Part shown: positions 53,753 to 62,902 of the stretch, piece after piece
Layout: the number at the start of each line of letters is the position of its first letter
How positions within the stretch are numbered: position 1 is the stretch's first letter
Assembly: GCF_004801395.1 (NCBI RefSeq)
Contig: NZ_SSOA01000001.1
Location: forward strand, 620,001 to 684,000
Direction of reading: 5' to 3'
DNA: 64,000 bases
From: Gillisella terrae
GTDB lineage: Bacteria > Pseudomonadota > Alphaproteobacteria > Rhizobiales > Rhizobiaceae
Notes under the pieces: generated by a model
What the model was told of the DNA's origin: nothing
Database searches by the model: none
What the model saw: the letters and a program-made list of their open reading frames with translations, nothing else
Program-made: the position numbers and the translations under genes

Positions 53753-53780
53753 GAGCCGTATATTGCAAAATATACGGCTC
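53753..53780 (+). terminator. terminator of thrS
   Basis: GAGCCGTATATT (53753-53764) and AATATACGGCTC (53769-53780) pair perfectly around GCAA, 16 bases after the stop, followed by TGTT. Confidence 0.82.
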
Positions 53781-53870
53781 TGTTCCGTGTCTGCTGAAAT
53801 GCACTTCACGCAGCAAAAGTGCTCCCGCTTCAAAGCAGGAACAAAGCACAGCCTCACATGAGCCGTTGAC

Positions 53871-54878
53871 TCAATTTGTGTCGTAAGCCGTGTCTTTTTG
53901 CAGGCTTTGCATGCTGTCTTTCATCACCAGCTCGACATCTGCGTTTACGCCAGCTTTGACGGTGAAGTCTTTCTGGTAGATGTTGTCCTTGTTGCGGGCA
54001 ATTGCCGTATAATTTCCCTCTGAAAGCACCAGCACCGGAAAAGCGCTCACGCTTTCGGCCACGGCGTCGCCAGAGGATGTCAGAATCGACCAAGCGGTAT
54101 CTGCAATGGCTTCCCCGCCGGGATTGGAGACAAGCTTGAAGTTCATTTGCGCGGCGCGATGTTGCAAGGTGGCTTCTGTTATCTTGTTGGCTTCGACCTT
54201 GATATCAGCGCGCACCACGGCGTTCACAGAACCGTACTCTGATACGACATGATAGGTGCCGGAGTTCAGGCTGATTAAGGTGTTGGGCTCCACATCATCC
54301 ATAATCAAATTGTGTCCGGCATCGTCCTGTCCGTCGCCGGCATAAATTTTGAATTTCAGTTTGTTGGATTTGATTCGTGCGTTTTCGCCGGTTACCGCAT
54401 TCAGCACCATGCCGCCCGCATCAAGCACCATCACTTGCGTGGCCACGTCGCCCTCAGTGGGTACGGTCAATTTGCGGGTGATACCGGCGCGGCCAAAGGA
54501 GACATTGACGAAATAATCGCCGGGGGCCAGTTGAAGATCGGCAGTTCCGCCCTGGCTGCTGGCAATCATGGGCAATTTGCCATCGCTGCCAGCAATGGGG
54601 CTATAAACGCGCCATTGCAGACCTTGCTGCATGGGTTGGGCATCTTTGTCCAGCTTGGCTTCAAACTTTACCAGCCGTGCATTGGAATGAACCGGGTTGA
54701 CGGCTGGATTGGAAAAAGCGTTGAGCTTTGGCATCTTTGTGGTGCCATCCAACTGCTTGAATGTCTTGAATGCGTCTTCCGCCCGCGCGCCTTGCAGGCC
54801 TGCTGCCATCAGCATCACGGTCATGATCGCAGGAAGACGGCAGGAAAAAGATGTCATAACAGTATCCGACCGTTTCAT
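53871..54878 (-). CDS. hypothetical secreted beta-rich protein
   Basis: About 335 residues with a signal peptide ending GARAEDAFK. The mature chain shows repeated beta-sandwich-like segments, each with a pattern such as LQLAPGDYFVNVSFGRAG, ISLNSGTYHVVSEYGSVNA and LVLSEGNYTAIARNKDNIY (a G-x-Y strand), suggesting three carboxypeptidase-regulatory-like or PEGA-like modules. No family named with confidence. Start 54878 chosen; ATG 54857 also gives a good signal peptide. It probably acts in the periplasm. Confidence 0.7.
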   Translation of the reverse strand: MKRSDTVMTSFSCRLPAIMTVMLMAAGLQGARAEDAFKTFKQLDGTTKMPKLNAFSNPAVNPVHSNARLVKFEAKLDKDAQPMQQGLQWRVYSPIAGSDGKLPMIASSQGGTADLQLAPGDYFVNVSFGRAGITRKLTVPTEGDVATQVMVLDAGGMVLNAVTGENARIKSNKLKFKIYAGDGQDDAGHNLIMDDVEPNTLISLNSGTYHVVSEYGSVNAVVRADIKVEANKITEATLQHRAAQMNFKLVSNPGGEAIADTAWSILTSSGDAVAESVSAFPVLVLSEGNYTAIARNKDNIYQKDFTVKAGVNADVELVMKDSMQSLQKDTAYDTN

Positions 54879-55070
54879 TGCCTTGGTGAGCAATTACTAC
54901 AATCTTGCTACAATGGCAAATTCAAGGTTTTCACTGGTTCAAGGTTTTCATGGGCGCGCCCATGCGAAAAGGCCTATTCAAATGCTGTGTTGCGCTTCCC
55001 ATTGCGATCGGTTTGCTGCAAAACTCGGCTTGATTGATTCCAGTTGCTTTGCCCGTGAGAGACATTCGAT

Positions 55071-55655
55071 ATGTATGAGCAGATAAAACTTCTAGATTAT
55101 CTCGCAACGCGCCGGTCTGTGCCTGCTTTTCAGATGTGTGAGCCCGGTCCATCCAAAAGCGAGCTTGAAGACATATTGAAACTGGCTGTGCGAGTGCCCG
55201 ATCATGGCAAATTGGCTCCGTGGCGTTTCATCGTCTATCGCGGTGCGCGACGCGCTGAAATCGGTGAGGCATTGTTGAGCATGGCGCTGGTCAAGCGGCC
55301 CGATTTGAGCGAAGAGATGATTGCGGTGGAACGGGCACGCTTTACCCGTGCGCCCGTGGTGATTGGCGTGATCAGCACGGCCAGTGCCCATGCCAAGGTG
55401 CCAGAGTGGGAACAGGTCATGTCGGCGGGGGCTGTTTGCCTCAATCTGCTGATGGCGGCCAATGCCCATGGCTATGTGGCCAATTGGCTATCAGAGTGGT
55501 TTGCGTTTGATGAAGAGGCCTTTCCTCTGCTTGGCATTCAGCCGGGCGAGCGGGTCGCAGGCTTTATCCACATGGGTTCGACCACATTTCCGATCACCGA
55601 GCGTCCCCGCCCGGCACTGGACGATGTTGTCACATGGGTCGGGGGCGATGAGTGA
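55071..55655 (+). CDS. nitroreductase family protein (YdjA-like)
   Basis: A 194-residue FMN-dependent nitroreductase: [40 protein letters not shown] with the FMN phosphate contacts, and [20 protein letters not shown]. The natural substrate of the YdjA group is unknown. Its stop overlaps the start of the next flavin protein by one base (TGATG), so the two are co-translated. Confidence 0.9.
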   Translation: MYEQIKLLDYLATRRSVPAFQMCEPGPSKSELEDILKLAVRVPDHGKLAPWRFIVYRGARRAEIGEALLSMALVKRPDLSEEMIAVERARFTRAPVVIGVISTASAHAKVPEWEQVMSAGAVCLNLLMAANAHGYVANWLSEWFAFDEEAFPLLGIQPGERVAGFIHMGSTTFPITERPRPALDDVVTWVGGDE

Positions 55656-56260
55656 TGTTTTACGACACTGAAAACAACAGTCATGGCATGGCGCATGATC
55701 CCTTCAAGGCCATCGTGTCGCCGCGCCCGATTGGCTGGATTGGCTCGAAGGGGGCAGATGGTTCGCTCAATCTGGCACCCTATTCCTTTTTCAATGCCAT
55801 TTCAGATTCGCCCAAAATGGTAATGTTTTCGTCGGCCGGTCGGAAAGACAGTTTGCGCAACATTGAAGAGACCGGCTGCTTTACGGCCAATTTCGTCAGC
55901 CACGATTTGGGCAATGCAATGAATGTTTCATCCGCTCCGGCTGGCTATGGCGAGAGCGAGTTTGAGCTGGCCGGATTGACGCCTGTTGGCGGAAAGCTGG
56001 TGGATGCACCCTATGTGGACGAGGCCTATGCGGTGCTGGAATGCAAAGTAACTGAGGTGATTTCGCCAAAAACGCTTTCAGGCAAACCATCCTCCAACTT
56101 TGTGGTGTTTGGTGAGGTGGTTGGCATTCACATTGCCGAAAGTGCCATGCGCAATGGCCGTTTTGATGTCACGCTGGTGCAGCCGTTGGCGCGGCTTGGC
56201 TATATGGATTATGCCGCAGTGACAGAGGTGTTTCAGATGAAGCGCCCCTCACAGGCCTGA
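55655..56260 (+). CDS. flavin reductase-like FMN-binding protein
   Basis: A 201-residue protein of the DIM6/NTAB flavin reductase-like family: HDPFKAIVSPRPIGWIGSKG, NLAPYSFFNAISDSPKMVMF and TGCFTANFVSHDLGNAMNVS. It binds FMN and may reduce it or serve as an FMN-dependent oxidoreductase paired with the nitroreductase before it. ATG 55655 has GGGGG nine bases upstream. It ends 12 bases inside the convergent gene. Confidence 0.88.
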   Translation: MFYDTENNSHGMAHDPFKAIVSPRPIGWIGSKGADGSLNLAPYSFFNAISDSPKMVMFSSAGRKDSLRNIEETGCFTANFVSHDLGNAMNVSSAPAGYGESEFELAGLTPVGGKLVDAPYVDEAYAVLECKVTEVISPKTLSGKPSSNFVVFGEVVGIHIAESAMRNGRFDVTLVQPLARLGYMDYAAVTEVFQMKRPSQA

Positions 56261-56992
56261 TGCTTTTTCAAAGGCGGCGTTGATCACGGCTATCTTGTAC
56301 GGATCGTCCGTGATCAATGTCTGGAAACCCTGATGAACAAGGGTTTCTACCTGCTTTTCAATGGGATTCGAACTCGCACCCAGAATTTCGCTCACAAGAA
56401 TTTCGCACGCCGGAATTTTTGCACTGGCAGCGGCAAGTTGAAGATGGCTGCGGCACGTCTGCAAAACCGGCTCTGCCGCATCCGTTGTCTTTGCTCCAAT
56501 CGCCATTGCAACCGCCCGGCTGTCTTGCCCGATGGCGATGAGGCGGGCCGAGCTTTGCGCCAGCGCAATCGCCCCGGCAAAACCTTGGGTTTCTAAGCCC
56601 AAAATGGCGAGAAACTGGGTTTGCCCATCTGGTAATCCCACCAAAGCCTCTTCCACGCGCAGCATGGCATCCAGCCGCTCCCCATCTGATCTATCTCTTG
56701 CATCCATGAGAATAAGACCGTCCGGCTTGAGCGTCATCAGATCGCGGAGCCTGTCTGCGAAGGCGTCGTTATCCAGTCTGGCAGAAATGCACAGCAAAAA
56801 GGGCAGGGTTCCCATCGCGCTTTGACGGAGTTCTGCCACCCGCGCTTTGAGGTTGTCTCCACAAAGCGCCAGCGCATCGGCCGTACACGGCAAAGCCTCT
56901 CCGTCATTCTCCATCAGCAAAATACTGCGGCACCGGTGCGAACCAAGATAAAAATGCTGATGCAACGGGATTTCGCTATGGTTAATGGACAT
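56249..56992 (-). CDS. divergent CitE/HpcH-aldolase-like protein
   Basis: A 247-residue protein with remnants of the citrate-lyase-beta/HpcH fold: RSILLMENDGEALPCTADAL, DGLILMDARDRSDGERLDAM, FLAILGLETQGFAGAIALAQ and the ending DDPYKIAVINAAF, which resembles the IHPxQIxxIN segment of CitE. The first strand has MENDG where family members have VPGDxxx, and the acidic metal-binding loop near residue 165 is changed, so activity is uncertain. It overlaps the flavin reductase end. Confidence 0.6.
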   Translation of the reverse strand: MSINHSEIPLHQHFYLGSHRCRSILLMENDGEALPCTADALALCGDNLKARVAELRQSAMGTLPFLLCISARLDNDAFADRLRDLMTLKPDGLILMDARDRSDGERLDAMLRVEEALVGLPDGQTQFLAILGLETQGFAGAIALAQSSARLIAIGQDSRAVAMAIGAKTTDAAEPVLQTCRSHLQLAAASAKIPACEILVSEILGASSNPIEKQVETLVHQGFQTLITDDPYKIAVINAAFEKASGL

Positions 56993-57068
56993 GGTGAACC
57001 AATCTTAAACTTTTTACTTATAGCATCGTCATCATAACTGTTATCTGTTGTTTTGATCGGGGTTCTCG

Positions 57069-58205
57069 GTGCTTGTAAAGGCTTTCTTTCGCTGGTCGGA
57101 AACTGCAAAGGCCGGGGATCGTGCCAAGGCCGCCAATGCGCTTGGGCGAGCCTATCTGCAATCTTCCCTGTCCGATGATGACCGCCGCTCAACCTACGTG
57201 GCTATGACCTATTTGCTCGATGATCCATCGCCCAAAGTGCGGTTGGCGCTGGCCGAAACCCTTGCCTATGCCGCAGATGCGCCACGCGCTTTGATTCTGT
57301 CTTTGGCCGAAGATCAGCCTGAGATCGCCTCGCGGGTCATTCTGTGCTCGCCCGTGCTGGATGATCGCGATCTGGTCGATCTGGCGGGGCGTGGGTCCAA
57401 TTTTACCCGCGCCTTGATTGCGGCAAGACCGGGGCTTTCCTTTGCCGTTGCTGCTGCGCTGGTTGAAATCGGCGAGATGGCGGAATGTCTGATTCTGCTG
57501 GAGAATGCCAGCGCCAACCTCTCACCGTTCAGCTTGATCAGGCTGACAGAGCGCCATAGCCGCCATGAGGCCATTCGCGGTGCGCTTTTGGATCGGCCTG
57601 ATTTGCCGGGGCAGGCGCGCCATCTGCTGGTGCGCTCGGTGGGAGATGCGTTTGCCGCCTCGTCATTGGTGCGGTCCGCGTTAGGTGAGACCAAACTGTC
57701 ACGCATCAATTGCGAGGCTGGTGTTTCAGCCGCGGCTGTGATTGCGGGGGATGTGGCATTTGAAGAAATTCCGGGACTGGTTGAGCAGATGTGTGCAAAC
57801 GGCCATCTGACCCCGGCTCTGTTGATGGAAATTCTCTGCCGTGGCAAAGCGGATTTCTTTGCGGCCGCTATTGAAGCGCTGAGCGGTGTGCATGAGCGCC
57901 GGGTGCGCTCCATCCTCGCCACCGGGCGTATGCATGCAGTGCGCGCCCTGCTGGAATCCGCAGGGCTAAACCGCTCGGTTGCGCCGCTTTTTGTTGAGGC
58001 GGTGATGTTGTGGCGCAATGCGGTACAAACCGCCCGCCATAGTGAAATGGGCAATATTTGTCAGGCATTGCTGCACAAAGGTCGCAGTCTAACCTGTGAT
58101 GATTTTGCCCAAAAACTGCTCGATCTGGTGGAAAGCCTGATGCGGGATGATGAACGGCGGCAAGCGCGCCGCTATGCTGCGCATCTGGTGGTGGACGCAG
58201 CGTAG
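57069..58205 (+). CDS. DUF2336 domain protein
   Basis: A 378-residue all-helical protein of the alphaproteobacterial DUF2336 family, built of HEAT-like units: MTYLLDDPSPKVRLALAETL, AEDQPEIASRVILCSPVLDD and LIAARPGLSFAVAAALVEIG. The function is unknown. Start is GTG 57069. It is divergent from the CitE-like gene with a 76-base promoter gap. Confidence 0.85.
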   Translation: MLVKAFFRWSETAKAGDRAKAANALGRAYLQSSLSDDDRRSTYVAMTYLLDDPSPKVRLALAETLAYAADAPRALILSLAEDQPEIASRVILCSPVLDDRDLVDLAGRGSNFTRALIAARPGLSFAVAAALVEIGEMAECLILLENASANLSPFSLIRLTERHSRHEAIRGALLDRPDLPGQARHLLVRSVGDAFAASSLVRSALGETKLSRINCEAGVSAAAVIAGDVAFEEIPGLVEQMCANGHLTPALLMEILCRGKADFFAAAIEALSGVHERRVRSILATGRMHAVRALLESAGLNRSVAPLFVEAVMLWRNAVQTARHSEMGNICQALLHKGRSLTCDDFAQKLLDLVESLMRDDERRQARRYAAHLVVDAA

Positions 58206-58249
58206 CATCGTGCGGAAAATCGGAAAAGACCCGATTCTCTCAATTCTGG

Positions 58250-58645
58250 TTATTGCCCGACCATTTTGACGGCCCATGCGTAAGTGTCGGTGACAACATG
58301 CACCGGGGCGGTGAAGACCATCTTGATATCCGCCTTGCCGGGCAACACCTCCTGGATTGTCGCGATGGCGCGTCCAGCCAAAGAACGCTTTTCCTGCTCC
58401 GGAACCACCGGCGGCGGCGCATCCGGCTTTGGTGCGGCCATCTCCGGTTGGCTGATATTCTGCTTTTGGCAAAAGGCAACAACGCTTGGAAATTTTGCGT
58501 TTGAGTACTCAGCTAGTGCCTTTTCGCTGTCAGCATTGCAGCGCTCAACTGTCACCCATCTTTGCTCTGGCGTGGCAATATATTGGCATTGACTGACGCT
58601 ATCATTGCATCCCAGAATGGTCATTATTACAAGAGAAGCCTGCAT
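58250..58645 (-). CDS. hypothetical protein, 131 aa
   Basis: Short hydrophobic N-terminus (MQASLVIMTILGC), possibly a signal or lipoprotein-like start, then a cysteine-containing domain (SVSQCQYIATPEQRWVTVER, AFCQKQN), a proline-rich linker (KPDAPPPVVPEQ) and an alpha-helical end. AAAGGAAAG supports start 58645. No family recognised; likely periplasmic or membrane-associated. Confidence 0.65.
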   Translation of the reverse strand: MQASLVIMTILGCNDSVSQCQYIATPEQRWVTVERCNADSEKALAEYSNAKFPSVVAFCQKQNISQPEMAAPKPDAPPPVVPEQEKRSLAGRAIATIQEVLPGKADIKMVFTAPVHVVTDTYAWAVKMVGQ

Positions 58646-58742
58646 AGGTCTTTCCTTTAATGGAATCGGCTTTTACTTTGTAAAGAGTGAGAGCGGCAGG
58701 ACCAAGATTGATCTTATGATCTCACGTATTTTTGGAAGAAAC

Positions 58743-59207
58743 ATGACCGTCACCATAACCAGAGAAGCTCCTCGCCAGCCCGAAGTGATAAGACTTTTAA
58801 CTTTGTCTGATGCCTATATGGCCTCGCTCTATCCGGCCGAAAGCAATCATTTGTTGGATGTGTCGGCGCTGGAAAAGCCGGGCGTGCATTTTTTCGTGGC
58901 ACGCAACGAAGGGCGGGTGGTTGGATGCGCTGCTCTTGTCGAGGCAGGTGATGACACGGCCGAAATCAAACGCATGTTTGTTGATCCCGAAGCAAGAGGT
59001 CTATCGCTTGGCAAAAAGCTGATGGCGGCTTTGGAAGAACAGGCGCAAAGCCTCGCCCTGAGAGCCATACGCCTTGAAACTGGTATCAGCCAGCCAGAAG
59101 CCATTGGGCTGTACCGTAAAGCCGGCTTTGTCGAGATCGCTCCCTTCGAGCCGTATAAGCCGGACCCGTTGAGCATGTTTATGGAGAAAGAGTTGGTTGC
59201 GGCATGA
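58743..59207 (+). CDS. GNAT-family N-acetyltransferase
   Basis: A 154-residue GNAT enzyme: HFFVARNEGRVVGCAALVEA, the acetyl-CoA binding segment IKRMFVDPEARGLSLGKKLM, IRLETGISQPEAIGLYRKAG and the ending CEPY-like FEPYKPDPLSMFMEKEL. GGAAGAA at 58734-58740 precedes ATG 58743. The acceptor is unknown; related proteins act on amino acids or antibiotics. Confidence 0.88.
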   Translation: MTVTITREAPRQPEVIRLLTLSDAYMASLYPAESNHLLDVSALEKPGVHFFVARNEGRVVGCAALVEAGDDTAEIKRMFVDPEARGLSLGKKLMAALEEQAQSLALRAIRLETGISQPEAIGLYRKAGFVEIAPFEPYKPDPLSMFMEKELVAA

Positions 59208-59510
59208 TTCATGAAACCGGGCCTACAGCACCATAAATGGCGCTGTAATCTCAGGTTGATGACAAAACCCTCACTAGACGTTTCGTCATACTTGGGCTCA
59301 TCCTGAGGATCTGGTGTTTTTTGGTCAAATAATTGATATTATTGATTAAAATTGACGTGTTTAGATGCCCGGCACAGGGCCGAGCATGACGTCGCGAGAC
59401 TGAAAAGCTTCTTCAACAGTCTCGCCTTATAGCGCCATATATGGCGCTATAAGGTTCTTGGTTTTCGTTAATCGGATCAGAAAGCCAGAATCTCTTTTTC
59501 CTGACAGATT
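59208..59510. other. gene-free region with a 30-base perfect palindrome
   Basis: No gene. At 59425-59454 the halves CCTTATAGCGCCATA and TATGGCGCTATAAGG form a perfect 30-base palindrome; its centre CGCCATATATGGCG is like the second module of the GCATAATT repeats. A smaller inverted pair with ACAGC.CC and GGCGCTGT lies near 59228-59252. These lie between the convergent GNAT and parE genes and may terminate both. Confidence 0.65.
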
Positions 59511-59513
59511 CTA
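59464..59513 (-). repeat. stop-anchored hairpin repeat family, diverged copy d
   Basis: On the minus strand it begins with the parE stop TAG (59513-59511) followed by AATCTGTCAGGAAAAAG, aligning with copies b and c for the first 20 bases; the right half is diverged (GGCTTTCTGATC) and pairs only partly. Confidence 0.6.
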
Positions 59514-61565
59514 AATATCCAGATTTTCCGCAAACGCGGCCCGGTCCTGAATAAACCGGAAGCGGGCTTCCGGCTTGGTGCCCATCAGCGCATCCACGGC
59601 ATCGCGGGTACCTTCGAAATCCACCTCATCAATGGCGACCCTGAGCAGGGTGCGCTTGGCCGGGTCCATGGTGGTTTCTTTCAATTGCGCTGGCATCATT
59701 TCACCAAGGCCTTTGAAGCGGCCGATTTCGACCTTCTTGCCCTTGAACACCGTGTCCATCAACTCAGCGCGATGCGCGTCGTCGCGAGCATAAACGGTTT
59801 TTGCGCCTTGGCGGATCACGTAAAGCGGTGGCACAGCCAGATAGAGGTGGTTGCCGCGGATCAGTTCCGGCATTTCCTGATAGAAAAAGGTGATCAGCAG
59901 GGATGCGATATGCGCGCCGTCCACGTCGGCATCGGTCATCACCACAATGCGCTCGTAGCGCAGATCTTCTTCACGGTATTTGCCACGGGTGCCGCAGCCC
60001 AGTGCCTGAATAAGATCGGCAATCTGTTGGTTGGCCATCAGCTTTTCGCGGCTGGCACTGCCGACGTTGAGGATTTTACCCCGAAGCGGTAAAATGGCCT
60101 GATTGGCACGGTTGCGCGCCTGCTTGGCGGAGCCGCCAGCCGAATCACCTTCGACGATAAACAGTTCAGCGCCTTCAGCGGTGTTTTGGGCACAATCGGC
60201 CAGCTTGCCAGGCAGGCGCAGCTTGCGCACGGCGGTTTTGCGGTTGACTTCCTTTTCCTTGCGGCGGCGCAGGCGCTCTTCGGCGCGCTCAATCACCCAA
60301 TCCAGCAGCTTTGCCGCTTCATTGGGGTTGTCGGCAAGATAATGGTCGAAGGGATCGCGCAGCGCATTTTCCACCAGACGCTGGGCTTCAACTGTCGCCA
60401 GCCTGTCCTTGGTCTGGCCGACAAATTCCGGCTCGCGAATAAACACAGACAGCATGCCAACGGCAGAGATCATCACATCTTCTGTGCTGATCTGCTGGGC
60501 GCGCTTGTTTTGCGTCAGTTCGGCGTAATTTTTCAGGCCTTTGGTCAGGGCGATGCGAAGGCCCGCTTCGTGCGTGCCGCCTTCTGGCGTGGGGATGGTG
60601 TTACAATAGGAATGCAGCACCGGATCACCACCATACCAGGTGATGGCCCATTCCATGGCACCGTGCCCGCCGGTTTTTTCTGTTTTGCCCGCAAAAATCT
60701 CGCGCGTAACAGTGAAATCCTTGCCCAGGGTGGCTGCCAGATAATCCTTCAAACCGCCGGGGAAGTGAAACACCGCCTTTTCCGGAATTTCGCCACCGGC
60801 AGGCAGAATGGATGGATCGCAAGCCCAGCGAATTTCCACGCCACCAAACAAATAGGCTTTTGAGCGCGCCATGCGGAAAATGCGGCCCGCATCAAACTTG
60901 GCATGGTCACCAAAAATCTGCGCATCGGGATGAAACCGCACCCGTGTGCCGCGGCGGTTATGCACATCGCCCAATTCTTCCAGAGGGCCAAGCGGCACAC
61001 CACGGGAAAAGCGCTGGCGATAGAGCTTGCGGTTGCGCGCCACTTCCACTTCCAGCAGATCAGACAGCGCATTGACCACCGATACGCCAACGCCATGCAG
61101 ACCACCGGAGGTTTCATAGGCCTTGCCATCAAATTTGCCGCCGGCGTGTAGCTTGGTCATAATCACTTCAAGCGTGGATTTGCCCGGCACCTGCGGATGC
61201 AGTTCCACCGGAATACCGCGCCCATTGTCGGAAACGGTCAAAAAGCCTTCTGCATCAAGGTACACCTCGATGAAATTGGCGTGTCCCGCCACGGCTTCGT
61301 CCATCGAATTGTCGAGCACTTCGGCAAACAGATGGTGCAGGGCCTTTTCATCGGTTCCGCCAATGTACATGCCGGGACGCATGCGCACCGGCTCAAGACC
61401 TTCCAGAACACGGATGGAAGATGCGCCATAGTCATCCTCACCCGAAGCCTTCAAGGCGGGTTTGGAGGGGGCAACAGAGGCTTTTGTCTTTTCGGTTTGC
61501 ACGGGCTCTGGCGCGGCGGGCGTCGTCAGGGGCAGGGCAGCGAAAAGATCTTTATTCTCGTCCAT
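59511..61565 (-). CDS. parE: DNA topoisomerase IV subunit B ParE
   Basis: A 684-residue type IIA topoisomerase B subunit. GHKL ATPase: EVLDNSMDEAVAGHANFIEV, SDNGRGIPVELHP, KTSGGLHGVGVSV-like segment; TOPRIM: FIVEGDSAGGSAKQARNRAN and VVMTDADVDGAHIASLLITF. The segment IADLIQALGCGTRGKYREED marks ParE rather than GyrB. An Ala/Pro-rich N-terminal stretch of 45 residues precedes the ATPase domain. The stop codon is part of a hairpin repeat. Confidence 0.95.
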   Translation of the reverse strand: MDENKDLFAALPLTTPAAPEPVQTEKTKASVAPSKPALKASGEDDYGASSIRVLEGLEPVRMRPGMYIGGTDEKALHHLFAEVLDNSMDEAVAGHANFIEVYLDAEGFLTVSDNGRGIPVELHPQVPGKSTLEVIMTKLHAGGKFDGKAYETSGGLHGVGVSVVNALSDLLEVEVARNRKLYRQRFSRGVPLGPLEELGDVHNRRGTRVRFHPDAQIFGDHAKFDAGRIFRMARSKAYLFGGVEIRWACDPSILPAGGEIPEKAVFHFPGGLKDYLAATLGKDFTVTREIFAGKTEKTGGHGAMEWAITWYGGDPVLHSYCNTIPTPEGGTHEAGLRIALTKGLKNYAELTQNKRAQQISTEDVMISAVGMLSVFIREPEFVGQTKDRLATVEAQRLVENALRDPFDHYLADNPNEAAKLLDWVIERAEERLRRRKEKEVNRKTAVRKLRLPGKLADCAQNTAEGAELFIVEGDSAGGSAKQARNRANQAILPLRGKILNVGSASREKLMANQQIADLIQALGCGTRGKYREEDLRYERIVVMTDADVDGAHIASLLITFFYQEMPELIRGNHLYLAVPPLYVIRQGAKTVYARDDAHRAELMDTVFKGKKVEIGRFKGLGEMMPAQLKETTMDPAKRTLLRVAIDEVDFEGTRDAVDALMGTKPEARFRFIQDRAAFAENLDI

Positions 61566-61861
61566 GTCTCTATTCTGTCGTTTTTTCAGTGATCTTGTGA
61601 CGCTATCGCATAACGTCGGATGACTGCGTGCACCCGAAAATCCATTTACCACCCTGATCGTTTCCAGGTTGGTTTCTGGTTTGTTCGCCTTGTAGCGCGG
61701 CTTACCTTTGCTGCGCAACACCTCAATTCAAACAGGATAAAATTTCCAGCTCAAAAAGGAGTTCACTGTTGATAGCCAAAAGATCGGTTTCCGTTCACAG
61801 AAATCTTTGCGTTTGTCGCACAGGCATGGCAAGGCTGCGATATGCAGGAGATCGATTCTGG

Positions 61862-62740
61862 ATGCGGATGTCCACAGTTCATTTGACTTTCACCTCTTTA
61901 TTGCTTGGGCTTTGCCTTGTTCAGGGCGCGGCGTCGGCTGCCAATCTGAAACCCTTTAAAGATGAGCTTTTTTCATCGCAGGCCGTTTTGGAGACGCGCG
62001 ATAAAGGGGATTTCCAGACGATTGATTATCAGGAAATGCGCGACATCAACGGTCGCGATGAAATTCCTGAGCGTAAAGTCAAATCTGCCTATGTATCGCT
62101 GGGCGTGCGCCATCAGCAGCACGATGAGACGCTTGATCTGGGCGACGGTGGCATGCTGGACGTGACCCGCACAGGTGTCAGCGATGGCGCGAAATTTACC
62201 GTTATCTTTATCCATGGCCGGGGTGGTGATCGCCGTCTGGGCGCGGATGATTATAAATTCGGCGGAAATTTCAATCGATTGAAAAATCTTGCTGTTGAGA
62301 ATGGCGGCACCTATTATGCGCCCACAGTGCGGTCGTTTGATCAGGCGGGTGTGGCCCAGATTGCCGGATTGATCAATTATGCCTCGACCCATTCGGGTGG
62401 GCGGCCGGTGGTGTTATCCTGCGCCTCCATGGGTAGTTTCATTTGCTGGGGCATAACCCGCAATGCCAAGGCGGTTGCACAATTATCGGGCATTGCAATC
62501 CTCGGTGGTGCATCGGATCCTGCCTTTATTGGCAGTGTTGCCTTCAAGCGGAAACTGCCGATCTGGTTTACCCATGGTAGCCGCGACAGCGTTTATGCCG
62601 CAGGAGATCAAATCGGCCTCTATGATCGCTTGCATCGCGCGGGCTACCCTTGCCGCTTCACGCTGTTTTTGACGGGTTCTCACGGAACACCCGTTCGTAT
62701 GACGGATTGGCGCGCCGCGCTGAACTGGCTGATACGGTAA
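61862..62740 (+). CDS. secreted alpha/beta hydrolase
   Basis: About 292 residues with a signal peptide (LTFTSLLLGLCLVQGAASAA). Alpha/beta hydrolase core: FIHGRGGDRRLGADD (oxyanion region), nucleophile serine in LSCASMGSFICWG, acid in THGSRDSVYAAGDQIG and histidine in LTGSHGTPVRM. The frame stays open upstream to 61769, but ATG 61862 or 61868 places the signal peptide correctly. A periplasmic esterase or lipase-like role is likely. Confidence 0.78.
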   Translation: MRMSTVHLTFTSLLLGLCLVQGAASAANLKPFKDELFSSQAVLETRDKGDFQTIDYQEMRDINGRDEIPERKVKSAYVSLGVRHQQHDETLDLGDGGMLDVTRTGVSDGAKFTVIFIHGRGGDRRLGADDYKFGGNFNRLKNLAVENGGTYYAPTVRSFDQAGVAQIAGLINYASTHSGGRPVVLSCASMGSFICWGITRNAKAVAQLSGIAILGGASDPAFIGSVAFKRKLPIWFTHGSRDSVYAAGDQIGLYDRLHRAGYPCRFTLFLTGSHGTPVRMTDWRAALNWLIR

Positions 62741-62902
62741 GCTCAGGGCAGGGTTCTGCTACATTAAGCGTAGCTAAATTTATGCTCTATTTAATGGCAT
62801 ATTGCATTGCAACTTGCCTTTTTTACGCGCACGTTCTTTTATGTAGGCTACGCTCTTTATAGGGTGAATGTTAGAATTTCAGGTCTGGGGTTTGGAGACG
62901 AT

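Noticed and set aside
51743..53857. 704-codon open frame on the minus strand opposite thrS
   Set aside because: thrS is certain on the plus strand with all synthetase motifs. The antisense frame has no recognisable domain and is a codon-bias shadow.
56350..56375. GATTCGAAC string resembling a tRNA T-arm
   Set aside because: No acceptor stem or anticodon arm can be folded around it, and it lies within the CitE-like coding region.
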